A DNA stretch of 47,600 bases, from contig CAZNQG010000011.1 in NCBI GenBank assembly GCA_964575235.1, forward strand, positions 1 through 47,600, written 5' to 3'. This document shows positions 34,982 to 43,296 of this stretch, in pieces; positions within the stretch are counted from its first letter, which is position 1; every line of letters begins with the position of its first letter. The translations under genes and the position numbers were made by a program. A model generated the notes under the pieces. The model was given only the letters and a program-made list of their open reading frames with translations, was not told the origin of the DNA and did not search any database. This DNA comes from SM23-62 sp964575235 (GTDB lineage: Bacteria; Bacteroidota; Bacteroidia; Bacteroidales; SM23-62).

Positions 34982-36025
34982 TCAGCGAAGCCGGAATCCC
35001 GCCAGGACGGGCTGGTGGTCGGACCATGTAAAATCAAGGTTGACACCCTTTACGTACAGGGGTTTCAGGTTCGGGGAAAGCAGGTAAAAATCGATCACTG
35101 TCGTGCGGGAAATCCCCTGTATATAGGGAATGTCCACCCTCCGGTTTGATGGTACGGAAGGGTCGTAGAGCCAGGTCCAATCCCCCTCCAGGTAATCCGG
35201 TTCGATATAGGAAAGCTGGACGGTATCGAATTTGTCGGCCTCGAAGGCGGGGATAAAACCGGCCGGGGTCTGGTTCCAGTCCCCCCCCACCACAATGCAA
35301 TTCCCTTTCCCGTATTCCTTCTCCAGGAAGCCGTGCAGGTATTCCATCTGTCCCCTGCGCAGTGTGCCGTCATCGTAAGCCGAGTTATGGGTGTTGATGA
35401 TAAGCAGTTCCCCTCCACCGGCCAGTGGGTAGCGGTCCACCACAAAACACCGGTCGAGCATGAACACCCCCATGGGCCAGGCATAATTGCCGGGGAAGCT
35501 GTATCGAACACTGGAAACAGGCAGGTGCCTGCCGAAGCTTGCGATTCCCGAGTTCAGTTTCCCAAGCGGTGCCCTCGGCGGAGCGGGATTGAAAAACACG
35601 TCAAAATTTTTACCGAAGGATGTATGGGCCGGGGCCAGGACCCTTTCAAGGGAATCCAGCTGGTTGATCCGGTAGCTGCGCTTCGACCGTATATCCACTT
35701 CCTGGAACAGGAGAAAATCGCATGAATCGAGGGTTTGCACATATCCCAGCACCCCCTGGAGGTTTGCTTCGGAAATCTCCCGTTCAGGCCTTACCCCCTT
35801 TCCTCCGTCGTAGAAAAAATCCATGTCTTTACCCAGGCCGCAATACCCGATGTTCCAGATCATGATGCGAAAGGTACTGTCCGCCACGGGAAGGGCTTCC
35901 GGGTTCTCGGACAGGACGATCTGCTCCTCCGGCCGGTAGTCGCTCAGGGTCCCGTAAATCAGCAGGAAAAGGAACAGGGCAACCGCAAGCAGAAGCAGGT
36001 ACAATAGATACCGGAGATACTTCAT
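34982..36025 (-). CDS. Endonuclease/exonuclease/phosphatase family protein, membrane-anchored
   Basis: A 347-residue protein with an N-terminal helix (LRYLLYLLLLAVALFLFLLIYG). The EEP fold is visible: IMIWNIGYCGLG (Asn of motif I), LLFQEVDIRSKRS (catalytic Glu), LLIINTHNSAYDD, VVGGDWNQTPAG and TWSDHQPVLAGF (catalytic Asp-His). All the usual metal and catalytic residues are present. Members cleave phosphodiesters in nucleic acids, lipids or inositol phosphates; the anchored location suggests an envelope or extracytoplasmic substrate. It is followed by the penicillin acylase gene and preceded by yhhN at 6 bp. Confidence 0.88.
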   Translation of the reverse strand: MKYLRYLLYLLLLAVALFLFLLIYGTLSDYRPEEQIVLSENPEALPVADSTFRIMIWNIGYCGLGKDMDFFYDGGKGVRPEREISEANLQGVLGYVQTLDSCDFLLFQEVDIRSKRSYRINQLDSLERVLAPAHTSFGKNFDVFFNPAPPRAPLGKLNSGIASFGRHLPVSSVRYSFPGNYAWPMGVFMLDRCFVVDRYPLAGGGELLIINTHNSAYDDGTLRRGQMEYLHGFLEKEYGKGNCIVVGGDWNQTPAGFIPAFEADKFDTVQLSYIEPDYLEGDWTWLYDPSVPSNRRVDIPYIQGISRTTVIDFYLLSPNLKPLYVKGVNLDFTWSDHQPVLAGFRLR

Positions 36026-36031
36026 GGTGAT

Positions 36032-36715
36032 TCAGTTTTTAAGGGTTAAGGAGTATTGCCTGAGGCATCCGAGGGCGATCAGGTACTGGGCTGTGATGTA
36101 GGATCCCATGATTGCCACCCGTGCAAGCTCAAAGGATTGCTTGAATTTGTTGACCGCGATCATGGAATCGGACAGAACGAAAAGAACGGCTCCGAAAAGA
36201 ATGAGCTGGAAACTCTGCGGGTTCACCTTCCCTTTGCGGTTAATGGCCGCGGTCAGCATGGTCAGGATTACCGCCGCGTATAGGGTCACGGGCATTTTCA
36301 TCTCGCCCAGACCATCCCAGAGGAACCAGAGGAGCAAAACTCCATATGCAGCCACCGGTAAAACCAGGTAAAGCTTACGTGCCAGGATATTCTCCCCCCT
36401 GGTGGAAAAGAACGCCATCAGGTACAGCAGCTGGGCGACCAGGAAACTACCGAGCCCGACCAGGAAGAAATCCTCCCGGAATTGCGTGAGCTGCAGGGTC
36501 ACATCTCCCAGCCAGGAAAAGGCCAGGGCCAGGAGTATCATCCGGTGAAAACGGTTGGATTCACCCCGTATGAAACGCAGGTAAAGCCAGACCAATATGG
36601 GTATGATCAGCGCCTTCACCAGGATGCCCGGGTATACGGCACCGATGGTTTCCAGGGCTATGAAGGCGATTCCGGTGCCGAAATAGAGCAGGCTGTGGAT
36701 TCTGAAATTCATCAT
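36032..36715 (-). CDS. YhhN family membrane protein, lysoplasmalogenase-like
   Basis: A 227-residue, eight-helix membrane protein from the ATG at 36713-36715. It has the family features LLALAFSWLGDVTLQL and LFVLSDSMIAVNKF, in which the two conserved aspartates lie in transmembrane segments. YhhN relatives include TMEM86 lysoplasmalogenases, which split the vinyl-ether bond of lysoplasmalogens. The stop is 6 bp from the start of the endonuclease/exonuclease/phosphatase gene, so the two are cotranscribed. A frame extension to 36763 would add 16 hydrophilic residues and is not supported. Confidence 0.87.
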   Translation of the reverse strand: MMNFRIHSLLYFGTGIAFIALETIGAVYPGILVKALIIPILVWLYLRFIRGESNRFHRMILLALAFSWLGDVTLQLTQFREDFFLVGLGSFLVAQLLYLMAFFSTRGENILARKLYLVLPVAAYGVLLLWFLWDGLGEMKMPVTLYAAVILTMLTAAINRKGKVNPQSFQLILFGAVLFVLSDSMIAVNKFKQSFELARVAIMGSYITAQYLIALGCLRQYSLTLKN

Positions 36716-36766
36716 GCGGTATTGGGGATTGGATTCCCAATTTAAGAAAAATCCGGTTCCCAAAAG

Positions 36767-37456
36767 CTATCGGACTATACCAGTTTCTCTTGCCGTCTCT
36801 ATGAATTCTTCCCTGCCGATGATTTCGGAGGCCTGCAGTTCCCGGAACACCTCCCGGGCTTGCTTGGAATTTCCGAGTTCATAATGGATGGAGATCAGGT
36901 ACAGGTAGACCGTGCCGAAGACCGGCGAAATGCCGTCGTACCGGATGCTCATGATGTCCTCGAAAACCTGCCTGGCCGCTTCCGGCCTTCCCAGTTCATA
37001 CAGTTCGATGCCTTCGTTGAGCCTGGCGTTCAGATCCTCGTCCAGAAGGATGTATTTAATCGAAAGGCAGTTCTCTTCACAGTTTTCCAGCAGGTCAATA
37101 TACCGGATCTCATCGGGAACAGCGGTAAAGACCAGGCGTATCAGGATACGCTCCCCCACGGTTTTAAAGCGGTATACGTCCGGGCAGGCGGGTATTCCCT
37201 CCATCGCGGTGAGCCGGTATTCCTCATCCCCGAGGGAATTTCGAAGGACCGTATTGCTGTCCAGGCAGAAATACCCGCCGTAACGCTCATTCTTAAGGCT
37301 CAGGTTCAGCACCATCTGGTCCTCCCAGCGTTCCACGCTCAACACATCGAGGGTGGGATGGCTGGTCAGGGAATAATTGGGCTGCTCGTAGATCTGGGCG
37401 CCCGCGCTCAGGGAGCCAAGATACAGGGCCAGGAATGCAAGCGCCGGATATTTCAT
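36767..37456 (-). CDS. Secreted protein with C-terminal TPR-like helices
   Basis: A 229-residue protein with a clear signal peptide (MKYPALAFLALYLGSLSAGAQ) and an N-terminal beta-rich part (LSLKNERYGGYFCLDSNTVL, RILIRLVFTAVP), then a helical C-terminus whose pattern suggests tetratricopeptide-like repeats (LNEGIELYELGRPEAARQVFEDI ... LYLISIHYELGNSKQAREVF). I do not recognise the family beyond that. Four cysteines lie in the N-terminal half. Position between yhhN and the FadL gene, which has its own terminator, gives no functional hint. Confidence 0.8.
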   Translation of the reverse strand: MKYPALAFLALYLGSLSAGAQIYEQPNYSLTSHPTLDVLSVERWEDQMVLNLSLKNERYGGYFCLDSNTVLRNSLGDEEYRLTAMEGIPACPDVYRFKTVGERILIRLVFTAVPDEIRYIDLLENCEENCLSIKYILLDEDLNARLNEGIELYELGRPEAARQVFEDIMSIRYDGISPVFGTVYLYLISIHYELGNSKQAREVFRELQASEIIGREEFIETARETGIVR

Positions 37457-37468
37457 GGTGAATGGATT

Positions 37469-37508
37469 AAAAAAACCGCAGCGTGCGCGATGCGGCACCT
37501 GCGGTTTT
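37469..37508 (-). terminator. Intrinsic terminator of the FadL-type gene
   Basis: On the minus strand the 10-bp arms AAAACCGCAG and CTGCGGTTTT form a hairpin around a 17-base loop, followed by seven T bases. It begins 23 bp past the stop of the FadL-type gene and precedes the start of the next gene. The T-run on the leaving side supports an intrinsic terminator. Confidence 0.85.
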
Positions 37509-37530
37509 CATACAACAATTATTCCAGATT

Positions 37531-39144
37531 TTATTCTGCCTGCCTCGCAAGGGTAATGTTAACTCCCACGCCTACAACCCAGACGGACTTCTGCAGTTTT
37601 TCCGTCACCGGATAAAAGGTCACTCCCTGGGAAGCAAAATCGTGGTCGAACTTATTCTCCCCATCGGTGTACATTACGTACTGTCCCCCGACATTCAGCT
37701 GCAGCATAGGCATTATGTTCCAGGCAAAGCCTGCGTTGAAGCCCTGTGTGCCCAGGCTGTAGCTCAGGTCGGTCTGGTAATCCGTGGTGGCACCGGTCTG
37801 CGTCATGAGCCAGCCCCCGCTGATGAGGAACTTCTCGCCCAGGCTGAATTCCGCACCGAGCCCGAGTTCCCATGAATTCCCGTCCAGCAGTTCCTCGCGG
37901 CCATCCCAGTCGGCGCTCTCGTCGAAGAAGGTGCCGTAGTACCCGGCGACAAGGAGGGACTGGATGGGCCTCAGGGTTGCACCTACGGACAGGTATGCGG
38001 GCATATCCAGGTTCGTTTCCTCCCCGTCGGTGAACATGTATACCGGTACTCCGCTCTCGACGCCTATCAGTCCGCGCTTGTCCGCAGCCACGGCCGTGGT
38101 GAACTTGAGGGGAGTCTTAAGCTCGTATTTCACCGCGATGTTCAGCATATCGATGGGCTGGACGTTCACGGACACGATCGGGGTAAAACCGCTGGCGGTC
38201 TTCTCTGCATCCACCTCCTGGTCGGCCAGCAGTGTGGAATAGGATGTAGACGTTGCCGCAGCATCCGTATAGGAAACATTCATAGCGTCAAGGGTCGCGA
38301 TGGCAACACCGTTGGTCATTCCCGTCGGGTCCACACCCAGTAACATAAAAGTGCCAATGGCGGTTGCATTGGTCAGCGGAGCGGCGGGATTACCCTCGGC
38401 CGCTACGAGAGCGGATGCCCCGGCACAAGCGGTTGCAGCCGATGTGGCCTGTGCGGCGGCATTGGTGAAATATGCCGGCGCCCCCACCCAGGTCCCTGCA
38501 GCGTTGAGCTCTATGGTCTGCAAGTGCCCGGTGTACTTCTCGTTTGCAAAGACATAGCGGCCGCCGAGCGCCACGGAGATCATGTCGTTGATGGCATAGG
38601 AAACGTTCGCCTGGACGCCGTAAAAGACGGAACTCCCGTCGAAATAGGCGTCCAGCCTGTAGCCCTGAATGTCCTGCCCCTGGGACCGCAAGGCAGCAGG
38701 CAGGTCGGAGATCGGGTATTCGAAGGAGGGCAGGCCGGTGTTGTAGGTCGCGCTTCCCCCTCCCCCGACGGGATTGAACCCGGCGGAGAATGCAAATTTA
38801 CCGATCTTGAAGACACCATAGACACCCGGGAACAGGGGGGCCGATACCTCCCCCGTGTATTCCCCGCTGTTGGAAGGGTCCCTGTCGTTGAGCAGGGGAC
38901 TGTAATCGGTGGTTATGGTTCGGGTCTGGCCGATGGTCTGGTTGTTGATCGAGAAATGGAACCCAGTACCAAGCTTGGTCAATCCAGCCGGGTTGTAATA
39001 CACGGCATCGATACCCACGGTTGCGGCACGGTTGCCCATGCGGGTATACATAGCACTTTGATTGGTATTGGTGACAATACCTCCCGCGAACAGGCTGCCT
39101 GCCGTAAGCAGGGCCGCCAGCGCGGCAGTCAGGGATCTTTTCAT
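37531..39144 (-). CDS. OmpP1/FadL family outer-membrane transporter
   Basis: A 537-residue protein with a signal peptide (MKRSLTAALAALLTAGSLFAG). The early segment MGNRAATVGIDAVYYNPAGLTKLG is the OmpP1/FadL signature (A-x-x-x-NPAG). The rest is a beta-barrel. An unusual alanine/threonine-rich insertion (about 38250-38500, containing FTNAAAQATSAATACAGASA) lies in the middle, probably an extracellular loop. FadL-type channels import hydrophobic compounds such as fatty acids or aromatics by lateral diffusion. It has its own promoter and terminator, so it is monocistronic. Confidence 0.92.
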   Translation of the reverse strand: MKRSLTAALAALLTAGSLFAGGIVTNTNQSAMYTRMGNRAATVGIDAVYYNPAGLTKLGTGFHFSINNQTIGQTRTITTDYSPLLNDRDPSNSGEYTGEVSAPLFPGVYGVFKIGKFAFSAGFNPVGGGGSATYNTGLPSFEYPISDLPAALRSQGQDIQGYRLDAYFDGSSVFYGVQANVSYAINDMISVALGGRYVFANEKYTGHLQTIELNAAGTWVGAPAYFTNAAAQATSAATACAGASALVAAEGNPAAPLTNATAIGTFMLLGVDPTGMTNGVAIATLDAMNVSYTDAAATSTSYSTLLADQEVDAEKTASGFTPIVSVNVQPIDMLNIAVKYELKTPLKFTTAVAADKRGLIGVESGVPVYMFTDGEETNLDMPAYLSVGATLRPIQSLLVAGYYGTFFDESADWDGREELLDGNSWELGLGAEFSLGEKFLISGGWLMTQTGATTDYQTDLSYSLGTQGFNAGFAWNIMPMLQLNVGGQYVMYTDGENKFDHDFASQGVTFYPVTEKLQKSVWVVGVGVNITLARQAE

Positions 39145-39171
39145 AGAAGTTTAGGTTTGGTTCAACGGTAT

Positions 39172-39202
39172 TAAAGATAGGAGTATTTACATAAAAAACA
39201 AA
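39172..39202 (-). promoter_or_regulatory. Bacteroidota-type promoter of the FadL-type gene
   Basis: Read on the minus strand: TTTG (-33; 39199-39202), a 19-bp spacer, then TATCTTTA (-7; one mismatch to TAnnTTTG). The spacing is the accepted one. The leader would be about 20 nt. Inferred from consensus. Confidence 0.5.
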
Positions 39203-39273
39203 AGCAGCCCCGGCTCCCCCGCAATCCCTTGCTCCAGGCCGGAGTTTTAAACGTATACGGGGGAAGGCAAACG

Positions 39274-39303
39274 AAAAAGCCACCAGCGATGTACGTTGGT
39301 GGC
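39274..39303 (-). terminator. Intrinsic terminator after the P-loop kinase gene
   Basis: On the minus strand GCCACCA pairs with TGGTGGC around an 11-base loop, followed by TTTTT. It lies 22 bp after the stop codon of the kinase gene and marks the end of the leftward GH65-kinase transcript. Confidence 0.75.
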
Positions 39304-39325
39304 CCTTATGGAATGGTTTTAGGTA

Positions 39326-40027
39326 TTATTTTTTGTTATTCTTTTTATTCTTGTTATTGAATAATTTCTTGAACTTTCCGTTGGCCGGCACGACCTCGTA
39401 ATTCTTGTTGACAATCAGGTCGGCCATCGGTTTCAGGGAACTGACGTTCAGGTGTTCCCGCTCGAGCACCTGCGCCCTCCATTCGTTCATGGGCTCCTTG
39501 CTCCGAATGATTTGTGTCATCTTGGTCTCGTGGTAGGTCAGGTCGATGAATACCCGGAGGTCCACATGGTCGGTCTTAATGGCGTACAGCCCGTCGACTA
39601 CCAGCATGTCCACTTTCCTGAAATCCGTGATGAGCTTGTCTATCTGCTCCGGTATGATGTCTATGCAGGGCATCATGGCCTCCCGGTCCTCCTTGAATTC
39701 CCGGATGTTCTGGTGAATCAGGTTCCAGTCGTACTCATCGATCCCGATGCTCTTCAGGCCCTGGGTACGCCTCCACTCCGTCCTGAGCAGGGGGGGAACC
39801 TTGTAGTAATTGTCGGTATGGAGCACCTTGACCCGGATTTTCTCGGGTTTCAGTAGTTTTGCGAGGGAATGGGAAAGTTCGGACTTCCCCGAACCCGATT
39901 CCCCGGATATGGCGACGATGTACTTGTACCCCTTTTCCTTGTTGGCACAATCCTTCATCATAACCTCCTTGATCCTGGCGGCTGCCTTCTTATGGGTTTC
40001 CTGTATCAGCAGAATGTCACCCAGCAT
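39326..40027 (-). CDS. PRK/uridine-kinase-like P-loop kinase
   Basis: A 233-residue kinase with Walker A ISGESGSGKSELSHSLA at about 40-56, a following TDNYYK segment that corresponds to the substrate-binding D-x-Y of uridine/phosphoribulokinases, and MLVVDGLYAIK as the Walker B-like strand. The lid region is IIRSKEPMNEWRAQVLEREH. It ends in an Asn/Lys-rich tail. The family includes uridine kinase, pantothenate kinase and phosphoribulokinase; the true substrate is not predictable. It lies 25 bp downstream of the beta-PGM/GH65 gene on the same strand, which suggests a sugar- or polyol-related role rather than uridine. Confidence 0.83.
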   Translation of the reverse strand: MLGDILLIQETHKKAAARIKEVMMKDCANKEKGYKYIVAISGESGSGKSELSHSLAKLLKPEKIRVKVLHTDNYYKVPPLLRTEWRRTQGLKSIGIDEYDWNLIHQNIREFKEDREAMMPCIDIIPEQIDKLITDFRKVDMLVVDGLYAIKTDHVDLRVFIDLTYHETKMTQIIRSKEPMNEWRAQVLEREHLNVSSLKPMADLIVNKNYEVVPANGKFKKLFNNKNKKNNKK

Positions 40028-40052
40028 AACGCTCTTTCTTATGTTTAGATCT

Positions 40053-43000
40053 CTAAAGCCCGACTTCTAACTTCTCTCCGGGACGAACCCTGTATTCCTT
40101 TCCTGCAACAATGATGCCAACTTCTTGACCATCAGGCGAATCAACTTCGATCGAAATCCGGTCCGGAAAAACCTCAAAAATGTAATATTTTTTCCGAAAT
40201 GCAAAATTGAATCCGAGTTTTTTCCATCCCGCCGGGAACCTGGGTGAAATCATTAAGCTTTTGTCCCTGAAATGGATACCGGCGATGGACTGGATGACGA
40301 ACAGAACGGTAGATCCCATCACCCCCGCATGGATCCCCTCTGCGGTGGTACCTCCCTGTATGTCCACGTAATCGCTCGACAGGGCCTCCATGAAAAGTTC
40401 CCAGGCCAGATCTCCCCGTCCCAGTTCGCCGGCAAGGTAGGCATGCACGATCCTGCTCAGCGTCGAACCGTGTGAGGTCCGTCCGATGTAATAATCAAAG
40501 TTATCCTCCAGGATATTTTCCCCGGCCTGTAAGCCCATCCCCTCCAGGATCTCCCGTATTTCTTTATCCTCAAGATTGAACCAGGCCATCAGGGTGTCTG
40601 CCTGCTTGGCCACCTTGTAATCGTCCGGGGATTTACCCTCCGCCTTCAGGATCCGGTCCATCCGGTGAATGTTATCGTACTTCTCCCGGTAGGCGTCCCA
40701 GTCCAGTTCCTTCAGCTCAAAGTACCCCTCGAACTGTTCCAGGATGCCTTCCTTGTTCAACCGTATCCTGAGATTCGTCCGGATGTCTTCCCAGGCTGAC
40801 AGTTCATCGTCTCCCAGACCGATCTTATCTCTCAGTCCCCGGACCCGTTCATCCGGTATGTTTTTCAGGAATTCCGTGGCCTTTCCAAGCATCCAGGCCA
40901 CCATCAGGTTGGTATAGGCATTGTCGGTTAGTCCCCCCTCCCCGGCCCCCGGCAGGAGCTCGTGGAATTCATCGGGCCCCATTACTTTGCGGATGGAATA
41001 TTTGCCCGTGGATGTATTCTTTTCACATTTACTGGCCCAGAACCTGCAGATCTCGAACAGCATTTCCCCACCCTCCCGGGTCATGAATTCCTCATCCAGG
41101 CTTATCCAGTAATAATACCATATATTATATGCAATGGCCAGTGACACATGCCGCTGGAGGGAACTGTGGTCCGGTCCCCATTCCCCGGATACGGGATTCA
41201 GGTGGACAATTTGTGTTTCCTCCCTTCCGTCGCTCCCGCTCTGCCAGGGGTACATGGCCCCGCGGTACCCGTGCTCCCTGGCGTATTTCCGGGCTTCCCC
41301 GATACGGCGGTAGCGATACATGAGGAAGGATTTAACGATCTCCGGGAAGTGCAGGCTGAAAAAATTCAGGATGTACAGTTCATCCCAGAATATATGTCCC
41401 CGGTAAGCCTCGCCGTGCAATCCCCTGGCCGGTACCCCGGCGTCCAGCTTCACGTTGTGCGGGGAGGCCGTTACCAGCAGGTGGTAGATATGCATACGGA
41501 TCAGTTTCTGGGCGAAACGGTCGCCCTGGACCCGGATGTCGGCTTCCTTCCACAGTTCCTCCCATTTGCCCGCGCTGCGGAAGTGCATCTTTTCGAAGCC
41601 CTCCATCCGGGCGAGCTGTTCGCGGGCGGTTTGCAGGCTCAGTCCCGGACCGGTCTCCCTCGAGGTCTGGATGATCACCTCTTTTTCCAGGACCAGGGTC
41701 TGTCCCTGCCTGACTTCGATCTCCGCTTCGGATTCCACTGCGCCCTTGCCCGTGATGTGCAGGAAATCGCATTTCCGGGACTGCCTGTTCAGAAAGATCC
41801 GCATCCTGGCGGCCATGGCGATTTCAATGTTGGACTGGCTGGTCTTGACCAGCAGGTACTGGGAATTCCGGTCCCCACCCTGGTCCAGGGGCTCCAGGTG
41901 ACGCTGATCGAGCTGGCGGTACCGCTCGACCCCGTCGTTGATCAGGTCCCCGTCCAGCCCGGAGCGAAGGCCGATCCTGGCGGAATAATTCTGTGGTTCT
42001 ATGGTATACCGCAACGCGGCCGCGTGCATATCGTCCATGCTGGCAAATCGTTCCGAACGGATCCTCGTGCGGTTGCCCCCGGCATCCTGCACCAGCATCT
42101 CCCGGCCCAGCAGACCGTCCCTGAACGACATGTGCCGTTCTATGGAAAGAATCTCCACCTTGTTGGGGTCCATCCATTCCCCCTCATCGATGCGAAAGGT
42201 GACCGGGAGCCAGTTGGGACAGTTGACGAAATCCTCGTTCTCGATGTCGCGGTCCCCCACCTTCGAGGTCCTCCGGTTGAACATCCCGGCCATGTAGGTG
42301 CCGGGATAATTGTTCTCCCCGGCCCTGCATTCTTCCATGGCGCCACGGGTCCCAAAATAACCGTTCCCGACCGTCAGGAGCGCCTCCCTGGATTTTTCCT
42401 TCACCGGGTCATAGTCATGGTATACGATCGACCATCGATCCCGGTCCAGTCCCACATCAAACCACCGGTCGATCCCGGCGATCCCACCGAGTTCCTCCAT
42501 GTCCTCCACAACGATGTCGGCCCCGTTTGCGAGCAGCTCCCCGGCGTTCTTCTCCCGTGCGATGCCGAGGACCAGCCCGAAATTGCCCTTCCGGCCGGCC
42601 TGCACACCGCTGACTGCATCCTCCACGACGACGGACCGGTCAACATCCACCCCGAGGTTATCGCAGGCCGTGGTAAAAATATCGGGCTCGGGTTTCCCCT
42701 GAAGTCCGAGTTCCGCCGAGACCACCCCGTCAACCCGGGTCTCGAAAAGGTCCGGGATTCCCGCAGCCTCCAGCACCTGTTTGCAGTTTTTACTGGAGGA
42801 TGCCACACCGATCCGTATGCCTTCCCTGCGAAGCTCATGGATCAGCTCCACCGTCGAATCGTACAGCTTCACCCCGTCCCTTTCCAGGATCTGGTTGAAA
42901 ACAAGGTTTTTCCGGTTACCGAGTCCACAGGCAGTCTCGGCCCCAGAAGGATCGGATGGGTCCCCGAAAGGGATCTCAATACCCCTTGATTCCAGGAATG

Positions 43001-43211
43001 ATGCCACCCCCTTGTAGCGGGGTTTCCCGTCCACATAGGGCAGATAATCCCCGTCATGGGTGAATTCCCGGAAGGGTTCTCCGTGCTTTTCCTCCCTCGA
43101 CCGGAGGAACTCATCGAACATTTCCTTCCAGGCGGTTGAATGTACAAGGGCTGTCTGGGTGATCACGCCGTCGAGGTCGAAAATAACTGCGGAAAACGAG
43201 TGTTTAGACAT
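40053..43211 (-). CDS. Fused beta-phosphoglucomutase and GH65 glycoside phosphorylase
   Basis: A 1052-residue bifunctional protein. Residues about 1-245 are a HAD-type beta-phosphoglucomutase: the nucleophile is Asp12 and the acid/base Asp14 in VIFDLDGVITQT, with SSSKNCKQVLEAAGI and VVEDAVSGVQAGR. Residues about 260-1052 are a GH65 phosphorylase: N-terminal beta-sandwich, (alpha/alpha)6 barrel with FWDELYIL, YPWQSGSDGREE and the catalytic acid Glu748 in VMGPDEFHE, then a C-terminal beta-domain. GH65 enzymes split alpha-glucosides such as trehalose, kojibiose, maltose or glucosylglycerol with phosphate into beta-glucose 1-phosphate plus acceptor; the fused mutase then makes glucose 6-phosphate. 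The pair is separate genes in actinobacteria, as I recall. It is divergent from the OtsAB gene. Confidence 0.93.
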   Translation of the reverse strand: MSKHSFSAVIFDLDGVITQTALVHSTAWKEMFDEFLRSREEKHGEPFREFTHDGDYLPYVDGKPRYKGVASFLESRGIEIPFGDPSDPSGAETACGLGNRKNLVFNQILERDGVKLYDSTVELIHELRREGIRIGVASSSKNCKQVLEAAGIPDLFETRVDGVVSAELGLQGKPEPDIFTTACDNLGVDVDRSVVVEDAVSGVQAGRKGNFGLVLGIAREKNAGELLANGADIVVEDMEELGGIAGIDRWFDVGLDRDRWSIVYHDYDPVKEKSREALLTVGNGYFGTRGAMEECRAGENNYPGTYMAGMFNRRTSKVGDRDIENEDFVNCPNWLPVTFRIDEGEWMDPNKVEILSIERHMSFRDGLLGREMLVQDAGGNRTRIRSERFASMDDMHAAALRYTIEPQNYSARIGLRSGLDGDLINDGVERYRQLDQRHLEPLDQGGDRNSQYLLVKTSQSNIEIAMAARMRIFLNRQSRKCDFLHITGKGAVESEAEIEVRQGQTLVLEKEVIIQTSRETGPGLSLQTAREQLARMEGFEKMHFRSAGKWEELWKEADIRVQGDRFAQKLIRMHIYHLLVTASPHNVKLDAGVPARGLHGEAYRGHIFWDELYILNFFSLHFPEIVKSFLMYRYRRIGEARKYAREHGYRGAMYPWQSGSDGREETQIVHLNPVSGEWGPDHSSLQRHVSLAIAYNIWYYYWISLDEEFMTREGGEMLFEICRFWASKCEKNTSTGKYSIRKVMGPDEFHELLPGAGEGGLTDNAYTNLMVAWMLGKATEFLKNIPDERVRGLRDKIGLGDDELSAWEDIRTNLRIRLNKEGILEQFEGYFELKELDWDAYREKYDNIHRMDRILKAEGKSPDDYKVAKQADTLMAWFNLEDKEIREILEGMGLQAGENILEDNFDYYIGRTSHGSTLSRIVHAYLAGELGRGDLAWELFMEALSSDYVDIQGGTTAEGIHAGVMGSTVLFVIQSIAGIHFRDKSLMISPRFPAGWKKLGFNFAFRKKYYIFEVFPDRISIEVDSPDGQEVGIIVAGKEYRVRPGEKLEVGL

Positions 43212-43224
43212 GGGGTAGTTTTAT

Positions 43225-43255
43225 TTTGATTATCGGGCGAAAGAGCTTATATTGA
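43225..43255 (+). promoter_or_regulatory. Probable promoter of the otsAB-like operon
   Basis: TTTG at 43225-43228, a 19-bp spacer, then TATATTGA at 43248-43255, which matches TAnnTTTG in all but two positions. Spacing is right. It lies about 40 bp upstream of the ATG, and a GAGG precedes the start codon as a possible ribosome binding site. Inferred from consensus. Confidence 0.4.
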
Positions 43256-43263
43256 CGATACCC

Positions 43264-43271
43264 CAAAAATA
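43264..43271 (-). promoter_or_regulatory. -7 element of the beta-PGM/GH65 operon
   Basis: On the minus strand the site is TATTTTTG, an exact -7 consensus match, 52 bp upstream of the ATG of the fused phosphorylase. No clear -33 element is seen. The two divergent candidate promoters lie within 50 bp, so a shared regulator could act on both directions. Inferred. Confidence 0.4.
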
Positions 43272-43296
43272 GAAAATAATAAATACCTCGACGAGG

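Noticed and set aside
41148..42989. A 613-codon open frame on the plus strand opposite the GH65 gene
   Set aside because: It is antisense to a protein with clear catalytic motifs and its translation is rich in P, H, G and V with no domain; this is the usual shadow frame of GC-rich coding DNA.
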